The translations under genes and the position numbers were made by a program. A DNA stretch of 11,453 nucleotides, from assembly GCA_946061495.1 (NCBI GenBank), contig CAMGSV010000066.1, forward strand, positions 1 through 11,453, written 5' to 3'. This DNA comes from an uncultured Spirochaetales bacterium (lineage in GTDB: Bacteria; Spirochaetota; Spirochaetia; Treponematales; Treponemataceae). Below are positions 1-6,121 of this stretch, piece after piece (the stretch's first letter is position 1; every line of letters begins with the position of its first letter). The notes below the pieces were generated by a model. That model worked only from the letters and a program-made list of their open reading frames with translations, ran no database searches and was not told the origin of the DNA.

Positions 1-200
1 CCAATGAAAATGTCATCCCTCCCCATGGTGGCATCAAAGAAGCTGGTGAACACACACATAAACATGGGATACACCACGAACATGACGAAGAACAGCAAGA
101 ATGGCAGCAAGAACAAATAGGCAGAGATGGTCTCATGACGAACAAGACGATTCTGCAACGGGCTTGCCCCAAGTTTCACTTTTGCCAAGGTTTCCTCCAT
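1..200 (-). CDS. Sugar-type ABC transporter permease, N-terminal part (MalF/UgpA-like), cut by window edge
   Basis: Translating from the ATG at 200 gives 66 codons that stay open to the window edge. A short basic, polar N-terminus (about residues 1-27) is followed by a long hydrophobic segment beginning AYLFLLPFLLFFVMF and continuing YPMFMCVFTSFF. This is the usual first membrane helix of the MalF/UgpA class of inner-membrane permeases for carbohydrate ABC importers, which normally run to about 290-310 residues. It lies downstream of, and in the same direction as, a family 1 solute-binding protein, so the two should form one importer. The nearest in-frame stop upstream is at about 222-224, so no much longer start is possible. 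No clear Shine-Dalgarno precedes the ATG. The substrate cannot be read from this fragment. The second permease presumably lies beyond the left edge. Confidence 0.85.
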   Translation of the reverse strand, partial: MEETLAKVKLGASPLQNRLVRHETISAYLFLLPFLLFFVMFVVYPMFMCVFTSFFDATMGRDDIFI

Positions 201-319
201 AACTAAAGCTACGAATACATTTCAGAATGCACCATCAGCAACACTCCAAAACCAACAATTTTAAACTATAGTCCAAACGACACCACACCTGTCCGCTTGA
301 ACCAAGCTCCACCTAGTAA

Positions 320-375
320 AAAAGTCCCCCTCCAAGAAGGTATTCATGATTGAAACTTCATGGAGAAGGACTTTT
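320..375 (-). terminator. Long intercistronic hairpin between binding-protein and permease genes
   Basis: On the minus strand the RNA after the binding-protein stop can fold into an imperfect hairpin: 8 pairs (320-327 with 368-375), 5 pairs (330-334 with 361-365) and 4 pairs (336-339 with 356-359), separated by small internal mismatches. The descending arm ends in GGAC followed by six T. That is the shape of an intrinsic terminator. The permease lies just downstream, so it is probably a partial terminator or an mRNA-stabilising stem that gives more binding protein than permease, as is common in malE-malF-like operons. No other feature is visible in 201-319. Confidence 0.7.
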
Positions 376-400
376 ATCCATAGCTACAAAAACCTAGTGG

Positions 401-1714
401 TTATTTTGCAGCGGCATTTGCGTTGGCAGCATACTGCTTGACAACATTGGCTACATTCTGACCAGCACCAACCTGCTGCAGCATGTTCCACCACTGGGTG
501 CGAGCCTCGGCCCAACCGGTGGTTACCTGATAGTAGTCACCCAGATACGGCATCAGCACGGTGTACTCATCCATGATGGCATTGTCTGCCCAAATCTTGG
601 ACAGGTCTGCACCATTGGCAGAGTCACGAACGGCGAAGTACTTGGCAGCCTTTACAGCGTCGGCTGTGGCGGCAGAGTCACACATATACTTGATGAAGGT
701 CTTGGCAGCAGCGATCTTCTCAGCGTTTCCGTTGTCAAAGATACCGAATCCCCAGATACCACCCTGCAGCTTGGTGTCGGTTCCCTTCTGTGAGGGGAAT
801 GCCATGAACAGGATGTCGTCACCATTGAGGGTCTTTCCAGCTTCAGTGTTGGCGCTGTTGGGGTTCAGCTGCTGGGCGATGTTCCAGCAGAATGCCATCT
901 GCAGTGTTCCGTTGTAGAACAGGGCAATTTCGTCACCACCGGCGATACCAGCGTCAAAGTTGATTCCATTGGTGGCATACAGCTTCTCGAGGGCCTGTAC
1001 GTTCTTGGGATCGTCCCAAGTATACTTGGTGTGGGCGGCATCGGTGAAGGTTCCGCCGTAGAGGTTGTTCACCAAAGCACGTGTTCCCTGGTCTCCACCC
1101 TGTCCTACGCAGTACACAGCACCAACATTCTTGTAGCCTGCCTTGTACAGAGCGTCAACAGCCTTCAGGAAGTTGTCGGTGGTCCAAGTGCGAGTCTTCA
1201 GATCAAGATACTGGAGGGCTCCAGCCTTCTCGAAAGCGGACTTGTTGATAGCCATACAGTGAGCTGTCATAACCAGGGGGTATTCATAGGCTGCACCACT
1301 CTCGGTGAAACAAGCAGCCAAAGCGGCAGGATTGATCTCAGCCTTGTCTGTGGCATCATAGAGGTCGGAGATGTCAACCATCTTTCCCTTTGCACCCCAG
1401 TTGGCAACCAAGCGCTCGGGTCCTTCCATAATCAGGTCGGGAGCGGCTCCACCCTCAATGGCAGTGTTCACCTTGTCGTCACCATCAGCATAGGTCAGGT
1501 AGTCTACAGTAACCTTGATTCCAGGGTTGGCAGCATGGAAATCAGCCAACAGAGCATCAACAGTCTTCTGGTCCCCCCATCCACCAATGGGATAGGTCCA
1601 CAGAGAGATCTGAGTTACTCCAGCATCTGAGGCAGCAGGCTTATCCTTGCCACCAGCAGCAAAAACAGTTGCGAGGCACAGCAGAGCTGCTACGCCAGCT
1701 ACAATTTTCTTCAT
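401..1714 (-). CDS. Extracellular solute-binding protein, family 1 (carbohydrate ABC importer)
   Basis: A 437-residue periplasmic binding protein of the MalE/UgpB type (usual length about 400-450). The start at 1714 is chosen because AGGAGG lies 7 bases upstream; an in-frame ATG at 1744 sits inside a leader hairpin and has no ribosome site. Residues 1-19 form a signal peptide (MKK, a hydrophobic core, then VFA|AGGKDK). There is no proper lipobox: the only Cys, at position 13, lies inside the hydrophobic core, so it is probably cleaved by signal peptidase I. The mature part has family features: an early SLWTYP strand, the DFHAANPGIKVTVDY segment near residues 60-75, and a C-terminal GIWGFGIF region followed by an EKIAAAKTFIKYM helix. 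It precedes the permease and is divergent from a GntR regulator. The family identity is firm; the sugar is unknown. Confidence 0.93.
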   Translation of the reverse strand: MKKIVAGVAALLCLATVFAAGGKDKPAASDAGVTQISLWTYPIGGWGDQKTVDALLADFHAANPGIKVTVDYLTYADGDDKVNTAIEGGAAPDLIMEGPERLVANWGAKGKMVDISDLYDATDKAEINPAALAACFTESGAAYEYPLVMTAHCMAINKSAFEKAGALQYLDLKTRTWTTDNFLKAVDALYKAGYKNVGAVYCVGQGGDQGTRALVNNLYGGTFTDAAHTKYTWDDPKNVQALEKLYATNGINFDAGIAGGDEIALFYNGTLQMAFCWNIAQQLNPNSANTEAGKTLNGDDILFMAFPSQKGTDTKLQGGIWGFGIFDNGNAEKIAAAKTFIKYMCDSAATADAVKAAKYFAVRDSANGADLSKIWADNAIMDEYTVLMPYLGDYYQVTTGWAEARTQWWNMLQQVGAGQNVANVVKQYAANANAAAK

Positions 1715-1738
1715 AAGATTCCTCCTAAAAGATTTCCA

Positions 1739-1755
1739 CTCCATTTTAGATGGAG
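1739..1755 (-). other. Leader hairpin at the 5' end of the binding-protein mRNA
   Basis: CTCCAT at 1739-1744 and ATGGAG at 1750-1755 are perfectly complementary around a 5-base loop. On the transcript this stem falls just after the predicted start site (about 1758) and upstream of the AGGAGG ribosome site. It could protect the 5' end of a highly expressed mRNA. It also hides the in-frame upstream ATG at 1744, which supports the downstream start. Confidence 0.5.
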
Positions 1756-1759
1756 CATA

Positions 1760-1771
1760 CTTGTATTCTAG
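1760..1771. promoter_or_regulatory. Candidate GntR operator overlapping the transporter -10
   Basis: CTTGTATTCTAG matches the more perfect repeat CTTGTACACAAG at 1863-1874 at 9 of 12 positions (CTTGTA..C.AG). It covers the whole -10 hexamer (1765-1770) of the transporter promoter, so binding would repress. The centre-to-centre distance between the two sites is 103 bases, close to ten helical turns, which would allow looping. Assignment to the adjacent regulator is inference. Confidence 0.5.
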
Positions 1772-1793
1772 TTTAGGTAATTATATTTGTCAA
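1765..1793 (-). promoter_or_regulatory. Sigma70-type promoter of the sugar transporter operon
   Basis: On the minus strand TTGACA (1788-1793) is separated by exactly 17 bases from TAGAAT (1765-1770). This is a full -35 and a 5/6 -10 match. The upstream sequence 1794-1850 is very A/T-rich with runs of A and T, like an UP element. Predicted transcription start is near 1758, giving a leader of roughly 44 bases with a good Shine-Dalgarno. Confidence 0.85.
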
Positions 1794-1862
1794 CATTTTT
1801 TTTATAATTGCGAATATTTTTTATAATAAAAAGTAAAAAAATTATCTATTCAGTTTCTAATG

Positions 1863-1874
1863 CTTGTACACAAG
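1863..1874. promoter_or_regulatory. Candidate GntR/FCD operator next to the gntR -35
   Basis: CTTGTACACAAG has perfect 5-base arms (CTTGT and ACAAG) around a 2-base centre, the TTGT..ACAA layout typical of operators for FCD-type GntR regulators. It ends one base before the TTGACA of the gntR promoter. A second short inverted repeat, ACAAAC-AATG-GTTTGT (1880-1895), lies in the spacer of that promoter and may be another contact. Autoregulation is likely but not shown. Confidence 0.6.
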
Positions 1875-1903
1875 TTGACACAAACAATGGTTTGTTGTAG
1901 TTT
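1875..1903 (+). promoter_or_regulatory. Promoter of the GntR regulator
   Basis: TTGACA at 1875-1880 is followed after 17 bases by TAGTTT at 1898-1903 (perfect -35, weak -10). The expected transcription start is near 1910, the position of the first in-frame start codon, so the transcript could have almost no leader. Confidence 0.55.
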
Positions 1904-1909
1904 TGAAAT

Positions 1910-2533
1910 GTGTCTAAACAAGTGCCCCCTATGCAGACCGAAATTTACTCAACTATCCAGAATAGGATTCGCTCAGGAGAATACACTCCTGGGGAAAAAT
2001 TGTCTGAAAACCTGCTGGCAACAGAATTCAACTGCTCCAGAATGCCAGTGCGGGAAGCATTGAAGCATTTGGAGCAGGACGGATTGGTGACCATCCAGCC
2101 TAAATCGGGGACATACGTTCGAGGCTACTCCCCAGAAGAGATACGCAATGCAGTGGAGATCAGAGCCTACTTGGAAGCCCTGGCCTTCACCCTTCTGATA
2201 GAAAAGAATGTTGATACCACTCCCATGGAGCGTTGTATAGTGGACATGGCACGCTGCATGGAAAACCAATCTTTTGACCTTGCGGCCTTTGGAGAGCACC
2301 ACATGCAGTTCCATGGGGCTATGGTTCGCCTGGCAGACAATCCATTTTTACTGGAGCTCTACAGTCGGCTCCATCTCAACGCACTGCAAAAGATCTTCTT
2401 CGATCCCATGTCCCGAGAGGAGATGGCTCTCACCCACGCAGAACATCAGAAGATCCTCCAATACATCAAGGACAAAAATCCGGAGGGAGAACAATTCATC
2501 AAGATGCACCTCTGGAAAAGACGGGAACACTGA
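1910..2533 (+). CDS. GntR family transcriptional regulator, FadR/FCD subfamily
   Basis: A 207-residue DNA-binding regulator. Residues about 10-70 form the GntR winged helix-turn-helix: an IYSTIQNRIRSGEYTPGEKL helix, then LATEFNCSRMPVREALKHLEQDGLV and the wing QPKSGTYVRG. Residues about 75-205 look like an FCD ligand-binding domain, all helical, with the usual metal-binding type His residues in QFHGAMVRLADN, THAEHQKIL and the final KMHL. The protein ends soon after that last helix, so it is slightly short for the family (usually about 220-240). The start is uncertain: GTG 1910, GTG 1922 and ATG 1931 are possible and none has a Shine-Dalgarno. It is divergent from the sugar transporter, with repeats fitting its operator type between them. 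It most likely represses that operon and itself, with a sugar or sugar acid as effector (inference). Confidence 0.9.
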   Translation: MSKQVPPMQTEIYSTIQNRIRSGEYTPGEKLSENLLATEFNCSRMPVREALKHLEQDGLVTIQPKSGTYVRGYSPEEIRNAVEIRAYLEALAFTLLIEKNVDTTPMERCIVDMARCMENQSFDLAAFGEHHMQFHGAMVRLADNPFLLELYSRLHLNALQKIFFDPMSREEMALTHAEHQKILQYIKDKNPEGEQFIKMHLWKRREH

Positions 2534-2624
2534 CGTTTTCAGAAAATAAGATTCCCGCAGTTGAAAAAAGCGGAACCTCGAATTCTTCATCCTAAAAGCA
2601 AACTTTCCCCAATAAACCACTTTG

Positions 2625-2660
2625 GAAAAAAAAAGACTGCTTGGAAACCAAACAGTCTTT
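2625..2660 (-). terminator. Strong intrinsic terminator after tRNA-Leu
   Basis: On the minus strand a 13-pair stem (2632-2644 with 2648-2660, one G-U pair) with a 3-base loop is followed by an unbroken run of T (2634 down to 2626). It starts two bases after the tRNA 3' end. It may also collect read-through from the EF-G gene, for which no terminator is visible. Between the gntR stop and this element (2534-2624) I see nothing convincing. Confidence 0.92.
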
Positions 2661-2662
2661 AG

Positions 2663-2744
2663 TGCGGCGAACCTGACTTGAACAGGCACAGCTCGCGCCA
2701 CCAGCACCTCAAGCTGGCGTGTCTACCAATTCCACCATCGCCGC
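2663..2744 (-). tRNA. tRNA-Leu, anticodon GAG
   Basis: The minus-strand sequence folds as a class II tRNA of 82 bases. The acceptor stem GCGGCGA pairs with TCGCCGC, and the discriminator base is A, as in bacterial tRNA-Leu. The D-arm region has TGGTGGAATTGGTAGACAC, typical of tRNA-Leu. The anticodon stem CCAGC/GCTGG encloses the loop TTGAGGT, giving anticodon GAG (reads CUC/CUU). A long variable arm and a TTCAAGT T-loop follow. The 3' CCA is not encoded, so it must be added after transcription. Confidence 0.97.
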
Positions 2745-2769
2745 TCATGTTAACTCAATAACAGAAACG

Positions 2770-2798
2770 ATGATACCACAACGGCAGCTTTATGTCAA
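2770..2798 (-). promoter_or_regulatory. Promoter of tRNA-Leu
   Basis: On the minus strand TTGACA (2793-2798) and TATCAT (2770-2775) are 17 bases apart, about 25 bases upstream of the tRNA 5' end. It lies in the short gap after the EF-G stop codon (2810), so the tRNA has its own promoter even if it also receives read-through. Confidence 0.85.
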
Positions 2799-2809
2799 GC
2801 AAATTTACC

Positions 2810-4855
2810 TCAATATGCAGAGCCAAGTCCGCCGGGCTTCACCTGGAAGTGGCTGAACTCCATGCCGAAGGAGGCCCGCCCCTGGGTGACAGAACGGAGG
2901 TTGGTGGAGAAGCCAAACATCTTGGCCATGGGAGCTTGGGCGTGGATGATGTCTCCCCCCGCCTTGTCCTCCAGGCTCAGGATGATACCGCCCCGCTGGG
3001 TCACCTGGCTCATGGCATCCCCCACAAAATCCTTGGGACAGACAATGTCCACGTTCATCACCGGCTCCAGCAGCTCAGGATTCGCCTTGCTGCACACCGC
3101 ATCGAAGGCGGCCACCGCACAGGCCTCGAAGGCGAAGGTGGTGGAACACAGCTCATCGTACTCCACGCCAGTGACGGTGACGGCAATGTCGGTGCAGGGA
3201 TAGCCGTACTTGATGCCGGCTCCAAAGGAGTTCTCGATGCCCCGCTGCACTGCCTCCAGAATCTCGTCGGGGACGCTGCCCTTCTTGACGGTGCATTCGT
3301 AGCTGTTGCCACTGCCCGTCTCCCGTGGCTCCACCTGGAGGGTGACGCCAGCCTTGTTCTCCTTTCCCCCGAGGACACGGTCGTAGCTCTCGCTGTGGGT
3401 GGCGGCGGCGGTGACAGACTCCCGATAGGTGACCTGGGGAGAACCAACACGGGCCTCCACCTTGAAGTCCTCCAGCATACGGGTCACCAGCACATCCAGG
3501 TGCAGCTCCCCCATGCCGGAGATGATGAGCTGGCCCGTCTCGGCATCCTCACGGGAGGTGAAGGTGGGGTCCTCCTTGGAAAGGATTTCCAGCGTCTCCT
3601 TGAGGCGGTCCCGGTCGGAAAGGGTGGCTGGCTCCACTGCCACAGAGATAACTGGCTCCGGAAAGTTCATGTCCTCCAGCAGCACCGGCATGCCCTCGCT
3701 TCCCAGGGTATCTCCCGTCTGGGCCAGCTTGAGGCCGATGAACACGGCGATGTCACCGGCGGAAACGCTGTCCATTGGCTCGCTCTTGTTGGAGTGCATC
3801 CGCAGGATGCGGTTCACCCGCTCCCGCTTCTTCTTGCCCACGTTGAACACCTGCTCCCCAGCCTTTATCTTGCCGGAGTACATGCGGACGTAGCAGAGAC
3901 TTCCCGCCTCCCGGTCATGCTGAATCTTGAACACCAGGCCCAGGGCAGTGCCATCAGGGGAGCAGGGAATCTCCACCATCTCCTCCTTCTTGACGTGGAG
4001 GGCCTTGGCAGGGGGAATTTCATCCGGGGCAGGAAGATAGTCTACGATAGCATCGATGAGGGGCTGGACACCAGTATTGCGGCGGCTGGCTCCACAGAGG
4101 AAGGGCACGAAGTCCCGGCTGATGGTGCCACGACGGATTTCCTTCACAAGGGTTTCGTGGGGAATCTCCTCCCCCATCAGGAAGAGCTCGGCAATGTCAT
4201 CGTTGTGGGCGGCAATCTCGTCCACCAGCTTTTCCCGCCACTCATTGGCCAGCTCCAGACGCTCCGGCGCCACGTCGCACTCCGTCATCTTCTCCCCTTC
4301 GGAGGCGGCGTCCCAGCGGATTTCCTTCATCCGCAGCAGGTCGATGACCCCCTCAAAGTCGCCGCCGGAACCGATTGGAAGCTGCAATGCCACCGTGGCA
4401 CAGCCAAATTTTTCCTTTACGTCGGACATGGCGGCGAAGAAGTCGGCACCGATGCGGTCCATCTTGTTGACAAAGCAGATGCGGGGGACCTGGTACTCGT
4501 CGGCCTGGTGCCACACCGTCTCGGTCTGGGGCTGCACGCCGCCCACGGCACAGATGACGGCAACGGCACCGTCAAGGACACGGAGTGAGCGCTCCACCTC
4601 GGCGGTGAAGTCCACGTGGCCGGGAGTGTCGATGATGTTGATCTGGTGGTCGCGCCACCAGGTGGTGGTGGCCGCCGACTGGATGGTGATGCCCCGCTCC
4701 TGCTCCTGGGTCATCCAGTCCATGGTGGCGGCTCCGTCGTCAATCTCGCCGATGCGATGTATCTTTCCAGTATAATAGAGAATACGTTCTGTTGTTGTTG
4801 TTTTGCCCGCGTCGATGTGGGCCATAATTCCAATATTTCTCATCTGTGACAGCAT
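2810..4855 (-). CDS. fusA: Elongation factor G family GTPase, probably a specialised paralogue
   Basis: A 681-residue, full-length, EF-G-like ribosomal GTPase. G motifs are intact: AHIDAGKTT (12-20), RGIT (54-57), DTPGH (76-80), NKMD (130-133) and CGAS (254-257). Domains II to V follow, including ISGMGELHLDV (446-455) and the C-terminal MFGFSTNLRSVTQGRASF. Domain IV is divergent at both tip loops. The usual GGRGQYGHV is GGKENKAGV (496-504), and the YHDVDSS-type loop reads EYDELCST (565-572), so the conserved His (583 in E. coli EF-G) aligns with Asp567. Spirochaetes are known to carry two EF-Gs (spdEFG1 and spdEFG2) that divide translocation and ribosome recycling. The tip change suggests this one is not the main translocase, but assignment to spdEFG2 is inference. 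The start may be 4855 (MLSQMRN) or 4843 (MRNIGI); neither has a Shine-Dalgarno. A tRNA-Leu lies directly downstream. Confidence 0.95.
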   Translation of the reverse strand: MLSQMRNIGIMAHIDAGKTTTTERILYYTGKIHRIGEIDDGAATMDWMTQEQERGITIQSAATTTWWRDHQINIIDTPGHVDFTAEVERSLRVLDGAVAVICAVGGVQPQTETVWHQADEYQVPRICFVNKMDRIGADFFAAMSDVKEKFGCATVALQLPIGSGGDFEGVIDLLRMKEIRWDAASEGEKMTECDVAPERLELANEWREKLVDEIAAHNDDIAELFLMGEEIPHETLVKEIRRGTISRDFVPFLCGASRRNTGVQPLIDAIVDYLPAPDEIPPAKALHVKKEEMVEIPCSPDGTALGLVFKIQHDREAGSLCYVRMYSGKIKAGEQVFNVGKKKRERVNRILRMHSNKSEPMDSVSAGDIAVFIGLKLAQTGDTLGSEGMPVLLEDMNFPEPVISVAVEPATLSDRDRLKETLEILSKEDPTFTSREDAETGQLIISGMGELHLDVLVTRMLEDFKVEARVGSPQVTYRESVTAAATHSESYDRVLGGKENKAGVTLQVEPRETGSGNSYECTVKKGSVPDEILEAVQRGIENSFGAGIKYGYPCTDIAVTVTGVEYDELCSTTFAFEACAVAAFDAVCSKANPELLEPVMNVDIVCPKDFVGDAMSQVTQRGGIILSLEDKAGGDIIHAQAPMAKMFGFSTNLRSVTQGRASFGMEFSHFQVKPGGLGSAY

Positions 4856-4863
4856 AATGGAAG

Positions 4864-4892
4864 ATAATACTGGAAAAGAGGGTTTTTCTCAA
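4864..4892 (-). promoter_or_regulatory. Promoter of the EF-G gene
   Basis: On the minus strand TTGAGA (4887-4892), a 17-base spacer and TATTAT (4864-4869). The expected start of transcription is at about 4857, one to three bases before the ATG at 4855, and no ribosome-binding site is present. This suggests a leaderless or near-leaderless mRNA. Confidence 0.7.
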
Positions 4893-4944
4893 GGGAGGAG
4901 ACAGAGGCTGGGATTTGACGGGGGGATGGATTCTTGCTCCTGAC

Positions 4945-4969
4945 AAAAAGCCACCAGCTCAGTGTGGCT
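4945..4969 (-). terminator. Intrinsic terminator after the small-gene cassette
   Basis: On the minus strand AGCCAC (4964-4969) and GTGGCT (4949-4954) form a 6-pair stem with a 9-base loop, followed by five T (4949-4945). It lies about 30 bases after the stop codon of the 80-residue protein, at the end of the small minus-strand genes. Confidence 0.7.
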
Positions 4970-4998
4970 ACAACCCCATCCAACCGACCCACCAAATT

Positions 4999-5241
4999 TC
5001 ACCACGCATCATTTTTCAAAGCCTCCCTCACGTCCTCCAACCCCACATTGCAATAGTCAAGCTGACCGGACGCAGAAATCCTGTTCAGGATTGCATTTAC
5101 ACTGCCCACCTCAAAATCCTCATGCAATCCCATCTCCTCCTTTGACAATGACCTCACGAGGGAAACGATAAGTTCAATCCGTTCCCGGACATCAAGTGCT
5201 ATGGCCTGCTGCAAAAACATCTGAAACTCTGCGTATGGCAT
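4999..5241 (-). CDS. Small helical protein of unknown function (80 aa)
   Basis: The start at 5241 is chosen because AGGAGGAG lies 4-5 bases upstream; the frame is open further upstream, but that part has no start signal and runs through a G-rich region. The product begins MPYAEFQMFLQQAIALDVRE and is predicted to be largely helical and acidic. The LDVRERIELIVSLVRSLSKEE segment (about 17-37) resembles the N-terminal helix of small antitoxin-like or addiction-module proteins, and the end (LEDVREALKNDAW) is also amphipathic. I do not recognise a named family. It is the last gene of a cassette with a DUF4160 protein and another small protein, with its own extended -10 element and a terminator behind it. 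A regulatory or antitoxin-like partner role is only a guess. Confidence 0.7.
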   Translation of the reverse strand: MPYAEFQMFLQQAIALDVRERIELIVSLVRSLSKEEMGLHEDFEVGSVNAILNRISASGQLDYCNVGLEDVREALKNDAW

Positions 5242-5260
5242 CCACTCCTCCTTACACTCA

Positions 5261-5269
5261 AGTATACCA
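5261..5269 (-). promoter_or_regulatory. Extended -10 promoter of the 80-aa gene
   Basis: On the minus strand TGG-TATACT (5261-5269) is an extended -10 (TGnTATACT, 5/6 match) about 20 bases before the ATG, leaving room for the AGGAGGAG ribosome site. No -35 is visible at the usual distance; the place is taken by a G-rich run (5272-5289 on the opposite strand as C). A weak hairpin plus T6 after the DUF4160 stop (CCTT-CAAC-AAGG, T6, about 5317-5333) may partly separate the two genes. Confidence 0.5.
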
Positions 5270-5339
5270 CATCCCCCACCCCACCCCCGCAAAGTCAAAT
5301 GTTTCCTGTCGTCGGGCAAAAAACCTTGTTGAAGGCAAT

Positions 5340-5618
5340 CTAGCAGAAGAATCTGATTTCCCCGAATTGCTCTGTCCATTTTTTACAGATAAAATCGAAT
5401 CGGGTTTCTATGACGGCAAGAATATCATTCAAAATATGCAAGGGGATTTTCGACGAATTCTTCGCAACGATGCAATGGCCGGCCCTTGTTAGCCAAACCT
5501 TTGTGGCATTGGCGGCGGGGCGGTTTTCCGATACATGCACATGAATCGGCTCGACTGGCAAATTCTCGTTGGACCAGATGTATACGAGGTATGAGCCAAT
5601 CTTAAAAATTTGCGGCAT
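5340..5618 (-). CDS. DUF4160 domain protein (92 aa)
   Basis: The start at 5618 is chosen because GGGAGG lies 8 bases upstream; the frame continues upstream but only within the preceding gene. The 92-residue product matches the DUF4160 pattern along its length: MPQIFKIGSYLVYIWSNEN at the N-terminus, the hallmark EPIHVHV (23-29), a strand with KVWL (40-43), then a helix PLHILNDILAVIETRF leading to the KKWTEQFG end. DUF4160 proteins are small, usually paired with another small gene (often DUF2442), and are suspected toxin-antitoxin-like partners; no biochemical role is established to my knowledge. Here the start lies inside the end of the upstream 92-aa gene (17-base overlap), implying translational coupling, and the usual DUF2442 partner is absent. 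Confidence 0.88.
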   Translation of the reverse strand: MPQIFKIGSYLVYIWSNENLPVEPIHVHVSENRPAANATKVWLTRAGHCIVAKNSSKIPLHILNDILAVIETRFDFICKKWTEQFGEIRFFC

Positions 5619-5880
5619 TACCAAAGCCTCCCTGACGGGCAAACTTATAGATGAGATGGGAGCCTTTTCTGATGATGTCCTCAAACTGCTCCATGTCTTC
5701 GGGGGAAAATCCCGTTACGTCAGACCATTCGTAGGAGGGGAGGCTGCAATAGGCACTGGCAAAGCCCCCGTCAACAGGTCGCTCAATATAGACGGAAATG
5801 CTTTCCACTCCGTCCACTACATGGATGTCAGAATGGGTGATTTCGGTCTCGTCTGGAAGTGTCATGTAAGGGTATTTCAT
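5602..5880 (-). CDS. Small protein of unknown function (92 aa), partner of DUF4160
   Basis: A 92-residue acidic protein beginning MKYPYMTLPDETEITHSDI, with a strand-rich N-terminal half (SISVYIERP, SAYCSLPSYEW) and a helix EDMEQFEDIIRKGSHLIYKFARQGG near the end. It has no membrane segment or signal peptide. The coding frame overlaps the following DUF4160 gene by 17 bases and supplies that gene's ribosome site, so the two are almost certainly co-expressed. The start at 5880 has no Shine-Dalgarno, but a -10 lies 6 bases upstream; ATG 5865 is an alternative. I do not recognise a named family. Similar short proteins beginning with KYPYMTLPD may be common in Treponema next to DUF4160, but that is a faint memory rather than evidence. 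Confidence 0.75.
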   Translation of the reverse strand: MKYPYMTLPDETEITHSDIHVVDGVESISVYIERPVDGGFASAYCSLPSYEWSDVTGFSPEDMEQFEDIIRKGSHLIYKFARQGGFGNAANF

Positions 5881-5886
5881 ATATCT

Positions 5887-5915
5887 ATACTATAGCTTTT
5901 CCCTCCAAAAAACAA
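5887..5915 (-). promoter_or_regulatory. Promoter of the DUF4160 cassette
   Basis: On the minus strand TTGTTT (5910-5915), a 17-base spacer and TAGTAT (5887-5892), with an overlapping alternative TATAGT. Transcription would begin at about 5880, the A of the start codon, again giving a leaderless mRNA. Confidence 0.5.
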
Positions 5916-6079
5916 GCGAAAGTCTCGTGGAGAGCAGAGCAATCCCGACCATGACATTCCACGCAAAAACCCTTGCCGATTCACCATCGGTAGGAACAGC
6001 AGCGGAATTGCCGCCAGCAGTTCCCGCTCCATATCCAAATCCGTCTCCACCCCCCCCCCTATCATACCATACAAATCAC

Positions 6080-6085
6080 TATAAT
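6080..6085 (+). promoter_or_regulatory. Perfect TATAAT -10 facing the tiny-ORF island
   Basis: TATAAT on the plus strand, with an expected transcription start near 6092. No good -35 is visible at 16-18 bases upstream (it would fall next to the C10 run). It is the best candidate promoter for the plus-strand leader, tiny ORFs and structured RNA that follow. Confidence 0.45.
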
Positions 6086-6121
6086 ACAACAACTTACACA
6101 GTACATCCTCTTAGCGACAAG

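Larger units (their letters stand above)
5877..6092 (-). other. Doubtful 71-codon ORF with a G10 tract near its start
   Basis: An open frame whose stop overlaps the start of the 92-aa gene as ATGA, which would suit translational coupling. Its 12th-14th codons are a homopolymer of ten G (6050-6059, C on the plus strand), an obvious slippage site. An internal ATG at 6035 is preceded by GGAG. The product has no recognisable domain and its composition looks unlike its neighbours, so it may be an untranslated leader or a remnant. Listed because otherwise 5881-6079 has no supported gene. Confidence 0.2.

Noticed and set aside
2792..4588. A 598-codon open frame on the plus strand, opposite EF-G
   Set aside because: It is the antisense of a well-conserved EF-G gene in GC-rich DNA; its His/Leu/Gly-rich product has no domain and no ribosome site.
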